NCBI GenBank assembly: GCA_035541935.1
Contig: DATKMJ010000022.1
Coordinates: 1 to 34,552 of the forward strand
DNA from: Candidatus Binatia bacterium
GTDB lineage: Bacteria > Vulcanimicrobiota > Vulcanimicrobiia > Vulcanimicrobiales > Vulcanimicrobiaceae
DNA: 34,552 bases
Direction of reading: 5' to 3'
Made by a program: the position numbers and the translations under genes. Positions 30,599 to 34,552 of this stretch are shown here, piece by piece (within the stretch, counting starts at the first letter, position 1; the number at the start of each line of letters is the position of its first letter). Under the pieces are notes generated by a model. It saw only the letters and a list, made by a program, of their open reading frames with translations. It searched no databases and was not told where the DNA came from.

Positions 30599-31975
30599 AT
30601 GAACTGGAAAACCTTCAAGGCGCCGTTGAAGGCGCTCGTCATCGTCGCGATTTGTGCGATCTCGATTTGGGCTATCGTGCCGATCCAGAAGACCATCCAT
30701 CTCGGCCTCGACCTGCAGGGCGGAGCGCGGCTCTTGCTGCAGTTGTCGCCGACCGCCGAGGTGCCGCAGATCACGCCGCAGATTCAGGCGCAGACGCGCG
30801 AGGTGATCGATCGCCGCATCAACGGCCTCGGCGTCGCCGAGCCGTCGATCAGCAACGTCGGCTCCGATCGCATCCTCGTCGAGCTGCCCGCGGTGAAAGA
30901 TCCCGATCAGGCGGAGAAGGTGCTCAAGCAGGTCGCGGTCTTGGAGTATAAGATCGTGCCGTTCGACGTGATGCAGAAGGCCGAGGGAGCGATCGCGACG
31001 CTCGCGCAGCCGAATCTCACGGCCAAGCAAAAGGCCGAGGCGGAGCTCTACCTTTCGACCACGGCATACGAGAAGAGCGGCGATATCGTCTATTCCGGCA
31101 AGGATCTCAAGGCCGCGCAGGCGAGCTACGACCAAGCCGGGCGCCCCGACATCAACTTTCAGACGAAGGATCCCGCGAAGTTCGGCAAGCTGACGACCGC
31201 GAATCTGCAGAAGCCGCTCGGGATATTCCTCGACCACCGCTATCTGTCGGCGCCGATCATCCAGAGCCCGATCTACGACAGCGGCCAGATCACCGGCTCG
31301 TTTACGGAAGAAGAGACGGTCACGCTCGCCAACGAGCTCAACGCCGGCGCCTTGCCCGCGAAGGTGACGATCATCGAGAAGGAGACGATCGGCCCGACGC
31401 TCGGCAAGATTGACTTGATTCAGTCGCTGCGCGCCGCGATGCTCGGGCTCGGGCTCGTGCTGATCTTCATGATCGTCGTCTACCGGCTGCCCGGCTTGCT
31501 CGCCGACCTCGCGCTCGCGATCTACGTGCTCGTGATGATGGCGATCCTCGCGCTCTCGCACGCGACCTTGACGCTGCCGGGCATCGCCGGCTTCGTGCTC
31601 TCGATCGGCATGGCCGTCGACGCGAACGTTTTGATCTTCGAGCGCATCAAGGAAGAGCTGTGGAACGGCAAGACGATGCGCGCCGCGGTCCGCGTCGGCT
31701 TCCAGCGCGCCTTCTCGGCCGTCTTCGACAGCCACTTCACGACGATCGTCGGCGCGGGCGTCCTCTACATGCTCGGCACGGGAACGGTCAAAGGCTTTGC
31801 GTTCACGCTCTTCTGGGGAACCGTCGTCTCGCTCTTTACGGCCGTCTTTATCACGCGCTTCTTCGTTGACCTATTGGTGGACAACGACGTCTTGACCGCA
31901 CCGGAACTCTGGGGCGTCAAGCGCTCCGACATCGGCGTCTTCGCGCGGGGCGCCGCGGCCGAGGCGGGAGCATAA
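30599..31975 (+). CDS. secD: Protein translocase subunit SecD
   Basis: SecD works with SecF to pull secreted proteins across the membrane using the proton gradient. The 458-residue protein has one N-terminal membrane segment (about 11-28), then IHLGLDLQGGARLLLQ (33-48), a P1 head domain and a C-terminal five-segment membrane domain. The latter shows VVYRLPGLLADLALAIY and IGMAVDANVLIFERIKEEL, the conserved RND-type motifs with the functional aspartate. The P1 region is shorter than in E. coli SecD (615 residues) and similar to other phyla. No Shine-Dalgarno sequence is seen; TAAACT (30581-30586) could be a -10 box. secF follows after three bases. Confidence 0.96.
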   Translation: MNWKTFKAPLKALVIVAICAISIWAIVPIQKTIHLGLDLQGGARLLLQLSPTAEVPQITPQIQAQTREVIDRRINGLGVAEPSISNVGSDRILVELPAVKDPDQAEKVLKQVAVLEYKIVPFDVMQKAEGAIATLAQPNLTAKQKAEAELYLSTTAYEKSGDIVYSGKDLKAAQASYDQAGRPDINFQTKDPAKFGKLTTANLQKPLGIFLDHRYLSAPIIQSPIYDSGQITGSFTEEETVTLANELNAGALPAKVTIIEKETIGPTLGKIDLIQSLRAAMLGLGLVLIFMIVVYRLPGLLADLALAIYVLVMMAILALSHATLTLPGIAGFVLSIGMAVDANVLIFERIKEELWNGKTMRAAVRVGFQRAFSAVFDSHFTTIVGAGVLYMLGTGTVKGFAFTLFWGTVVSLFTAVFITRFFVDLLVDNDVLTAPELWGVKRSDIGVFARGAAAEAGA

Positions 31976-31978
31976 GCG

Positions 31979-33289
31979 ATGCTCTTTCGCCGGCTAAACT
32001 GGAATATCGTCGGATGGTTCCAGATCGTTCAAACAATCTCGGGCCTGATCATCGCGCTCGGCATCGGCGCGATGATCTACCACGGCTTTGCCGGCGGCGA
32101 CGGCTTCCACGCCAACCGCATGCTGCGTTTGGGCCTCTCGTTCACCGGCGGCACCGACATCTCGGTGCAGTTCACGCAGCCGACGACGGCCGATAAGGTC
32201 AAGCAGGCGCTCGCGGGTCTCGGGCTGACCGAGGAGTCGGTCACGACCGCGGGCTCCGACGGCAAAGGCTTCATCATTCAGACGCAGACGGCGTACGCGA
32301 ACGACTCGGCGCCGGTCTGGAACGCGCTCAACACCGTCGCGCCGGTCGATCGCGCAGCCTCGCAGATCACCGCCGTCGGCCCGTCGCTCGGGCGCGAGTA
32401 TCTGATGAAGGCGGTCTGGGCGCTCGTCATCGCGCTCGGCATCCAGTTCCTCTACATCGCGTTCCGATTCGGCTGGAATTACATCTTCGGCTTGGTGACG
32501 GTCATCGCGCTCGTCCGCGACGCGGCGATGATGATCGGCATCTACGCGCTCGCCGACAAGCGCGCGGACGACGCCTTCCTCGCGGCCGTCCTGACGGTCA
32601 TCGGCTACTCGGTCATGGATACGATCGTCATTCTCGATCGAATTCGAGAGAACACGCGCCTGATGGCCGGTGCGCCGTACGAGACGATCGTCAACGAGTC
32701 GATCAAACAGACGATGACGCGCTCGTTCAACACGCTCGCCACCGTCGTCATCACGCTCGTCGCGCTCCTCGCGCTCGGCGGCGCGAGCCTGAAGAACTTT
32801 GCCTTCGCGCTGCTCGTCGGCATCTGCTCGGGCGGTTACCACTCGATCTTCTACTCGGCGCCGCTCGTGCTCGTCTTCCGCAAGCGCCAGCTCGAGGCCG
32901 CCGCTCGGCGCCGCCGCGCCGGTCTCTCGCACGACCGCACGGCGACGGCGCGCTCGCGTTCCGAGTCGTCGGCTCTGCAGAGCCGCAGCGGCGTGGCGCG
33001 CGAGGATATCGTTGCCGCGCGCCGCGACCGTCGTCAGAAGGCGAAGGCCGCGCGCACGGTCTCGCCCGTCGCGCCGCCGCGCTACCGCAAGAAGCGCGCG
33101 GAGACCGGCGGCATCGCGCTCGAAGAACCGTATGCGGGCGAAGAGCAGATCGATCCGCTCGACGCGCAAGAAGCCGGTCTGCACGACGCGGCGATGGAGC
33201 AAGGCCACGAAGAGATCGCGCTCAACCTCGACGAATTCCCCTCAAGCGCAGAGCAAGCCGAGCACCGCGAAGAAAGCGCGCAGCCCTAA
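31979..33289 (+). CDS. secF: Protein translocase subunit SecF with long charged C-terminal tail
   Basis: SecF is the membrane partner of SecD. The core (about 1-300) shows LSFTGGTDISVQF (usually DFTGGT; Asp is Ser here), AVGPSLGREYLMKA, FRFGWNYIFGLV, GYSVMDTIVILDRIREN and NESIKQTMTRSFNT. At 436 residues it is about 130 longer than typical SecF. The extension after FRKRQLE is first basic (RRRRAGLS, RRDRRQKAKAAR) and then acidic (EEPYAGEEQIDPLD, HEEIALNLDEF), with no recognised domain and probably disordered in the cytoplasm. The gene ends inside the predicted start region of the helicase gene. Confidence 0.94.
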   Translation: MLFRRLNWNIVGWFQIVQTISGLIIALGIGAMIYHGFAGGDGFHANRMLRLGLSFTGGTDISVQFTQPTTADKVKQALAGLGLTEESVTTAGSDGKGFIIQTQTAYANDSAPVWNALNTVAPVDRAASQITAVGPSLGREYLMKAVWALVIALGIQFLYIAFRFGWNYIFGLVTVIALVRDAAMMIGIYALADKRADDAFLAAVLTVIGYSVMDTIVILDRIRENTRLMAGAPYETIVNESIKQTMTRSFNTLATVVITLVALLALGGASLKNFAFALLVGICSGGYHSIFYSAPLVLVFRKRQLEAAARRRRAGLSHDRTATARSRSESSALQSRSGVAREDIVAARRDRRQKAKAARTVSPVAPPRYRKKRAETGGIALEEPYAGEEQIDPLDAQEAGLHDAAMEQGHEEIALNLDEFPSSAEQAEHREESAQP

Positions 33290-34552
33290 GGCTCGCGCGC
33301 CCTCGCGCGTCTCGCTCGGACGCCCGACGCCGTCCGAGCTCGCCTTCGAGGCCGCCTTTCTCGCGCTCGACGATTCGCAAGCGGACGCCCCGGCGCAACG
33401 AACCGAAGCCGACGAGTTCGTCGAGCGCGCCTTCGCCAAGGGCGACGAATACCTCAACGATCCGTACGCAACGATCGGCGACGCTCCCCACTTCCACACG
33501 AAGCTCGCCGGCGTCTCGTTCGAAGGGCGCCAGGACGTCATCGCCGGATTGCGCGCGGGGCTGCCGCTCGAACTCCACCGGCAACGCGACAACCCGTACG
33601 ACGCCAACGCGATCGCGGTGCATTACGGCCAGCTCCAGCTCGGATTTATCAACCGGCAGATGGCCGCGCACATCGCGCCGCTGATCGACGCGGGCGCCGT
33701 CTACAGCGCGCGCGTCGCCTCGGTCACCGGCCCGGCCGCGGGCGCGCGGGGAGACGAGCGCAATCGCGGCGTCAACATCTTCGTCGAGCGCGAGGTCGCG
33801 GTGCGATCGCCGCGCAGAGAAGACGGAACGCGCGTCGATCGCGGCGATGCGCCGGCGACGGCCGAGCTCGTGCGCGCCGCGTTGATCGGCGCGTCGCAAC
33901 CGCATCCGGCACAGCAGGCCGTGCTCGAGCGCGTGAACGCCGGGAAGCGCACGCTCGCGGTGCTCGGTACCGGGCGCGGCAAGTCGTTCTGCTTTCAATT
34001 CTCTGCCGCGATGCGCGCCTTTGCCGGCGGCGGGAAGACGCTGGTCGTCTATCCGCTGCGCGCGCTTGCCAACGATCAATACGAGGCGCTGCGCCGAACG
34101 CTCGATCCGCTCGGGCTGCGCTTCTATCGCGCGAACGGCTCGATCGATAACCAGGAGCGCGAGGAGCTTTTCGAGGTCTTGCGCGAGGGCGCATGGGACG
34201 TCGTGCTCGCGACGCCCGAATTTCTCGAGTTTCACCAAGACGCGCTGCGCGGCAAGAGCGCGCCTTCGTTTGCGGTCGTAGACGAAGCGCATCACCTCCA
34301 CGAGTCGCGGCACCGTCCCGCGTACGCGCGCCTGGCGGAGACGCTCGCCTCGCTCGGCAACCCGCAGGTGCTCGCGCTGACGGCCACCGCGGGCGACGAC
34401 GCATTCCGCCGCATCGTGGACGAACTGGAGATCGAGGCGTGGGTCATCGACCCGACCGTGCGCGAGAACCTCAACGTCGTCGACGCGCGCGGAACGCGCG
34501 ACAAAATCGGCTATCTCACCGATCTCTTCGGCCCCCGCGCTTCCGAGCGCGA
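33132..34552 (+). CDS. HIRAN-domain DEAH helicase, N-terminal part (3' truncated by window)
   Basis: The frame stays open to the window edge. After a basic, disordered N-terminus it holds a HIRAN domain (about 33486-33795: LAGVSFEGRQ, LHRQRDNPYDANAIAVHYG, LGFINRQMAAHIAPLIDAG), a DNA-end-binding module. A superfamily 2 helicase core follows: Walker A GTGRGKS (33966-33986), VVYPLRALANDQYEAL, LATPEFLEF, DEAH in VVDEAHHLHE (34281-34292) and LALTATAG. A DNA-repair or RecQ-like role is likely. The first in-frame start before the domain is ATG 33132, which overlaps secF by 158 bases; the next is TTG 33552 inside HIRAN, so the start is uncertain. A RecJ fusion or neighbour could follow, since secDF often precedes recJ. 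Confidence 0.82.
   Translation, partial: MRAKSRSIRSTRKKPVCTTRRWSKATKRSRSTSTNSPQAQSKPSTAKKARSPKARAPSRVSLGRPTPSELAFEAAFLALDDSQADAPAQRTEADEFVERAFAKGDEYLNDPYATIGDAPHFHTKLAGVSFEGRQDVIAGLRAGLPLELHRQRDNPYDANAIAVHYGQLQLGFINRQMAAHIAPLIDAGAVYSARVASVTGPAAGARGDERNRGVNIFVEREVAVRSPRREDGTRVDRGDAPATAELVRAALIGASQPHPAQQAVLERVNAGKRTLAVLGTGRGKSFCFQFSAAMRAFAGGGKTLVVYPLRALANDQYEALRRTLDPLGLRFYRANGSIDNQEREELFEVLREGAWDVVLATPEFLEFHQDALRGKSAPSFAVVDEAHHLHESRHRPAYARLAETLASLGNPQVLALTATAGDDAFRRIVDELEIEAWVIDPTVRENLNVVDARGTRDKIGYLTDLFGPRASER

Noticed and set aside
307-33208. Long minus-strand open frames opposite real genes (for example 307-1662, 1517-2812, 3171-4646, 10115-11725, 28706-30196, 30221-31735, 31994-33208)
   Set aside because: They lie opposite genes with clear family motifs, are extremely rich in Arg, Asp and Glu, show no domain signature, and are expected by chance in GC-rich coding DNA.
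1-34552. tRNA, rRNA, CRISPR, insertion sequence or prophage signals
   Set aside because: Scanning by eye found no cloverleaf-like gene gap, no spaced direct repeats, no transposase or integrase, and no gene-free region large enough for them.

Overview
The window is GC-rich (roughly two thirds G+C by eye), almost entirely coding, and built from tightly packed genes. Most neighbours overlap by 1 to 10 bases (ATGA, GTGA), and many starts are GTG or TTG. Gene content (leucine-independent core genes such as lysS, greA, rplM-rpsI and secDF, with a flagellar-type export operon) and the family resemblances suggest an uncultured or rarely cultured bacterium. Candidatus Eremiobacterota (WPS-2, Vulcanimicrobiota) is my best guess, but this is an impression from protein style and not a computed placement.

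Layout. Positions 2-1575: the end of a PTS sugar permease, translationally coupled to a PLP enzyme of the Met-gamma-lyase/aluminium-resistance family. 1622-4694: a small FHA protein, then the pantothenate-to-CoA genes panC, coaBC and coaX. 4699-9451: dusB, a class-III aminotransferase, an SRPBCC protein, a homologue of cyanobacterial acyl-ACP reductase, and a conserved protein usually labelled quinate 5-dehydrogenase. Two terminator-like hairpins follow (9433-9602). 9649-13996: greA, lysS, an acid phosphatase, truA, rplM and rpsI; a good sigma70-type promoter for rplM lies inside the end of truA. 14023-15033: a membrane metallopeptidase-like DUF3810 protein, convergent across a hairpin with a secreted, W/Y/G-repeat, low-complexity protein (15076-16302, minus strand).

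16492-28793 is the most unusual part: one long operon for a trimmed flagellar-type type III secretion apparatus. The order is flgB-like, flgC, fliE, fliF, fliH, fliI, lytic transglycosylase, fliK-like, flgF/G-like, fliM-like, fliN, fliP, metF, fliQ, fliR, flhB, flhA. The membrane export gate (FliP, FliQ, FliR, FlhB, FlhA) has near-normal size, but the soluble and rod parts are shortened. FlgB and FlgC are minimal, FliI lacks its N-terminal barrel, and FliM lacks the CheY-binding N-terminus. No separate fliG is present; instead the FliF C-terminus carries a FliG-like helical segment. No hook, filament, stator, FliO or chemotaxis gene is in the window. A folate enzyme, metF, is embedded between fliP and fliQ.

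28790-34552: a sodium:solute symporter coupled to flhA, then secD and secF (SecF with a long charged tail), then the start of a HIRAN-domain DEAH helicase that runs off the end. No tRNA, rRNA, CRISPR array, insertion sequence or attachment site was seen. No stretch longer than 300 bases lacks a gene; the longest gaps are 9452-9648 and 16303-16491.
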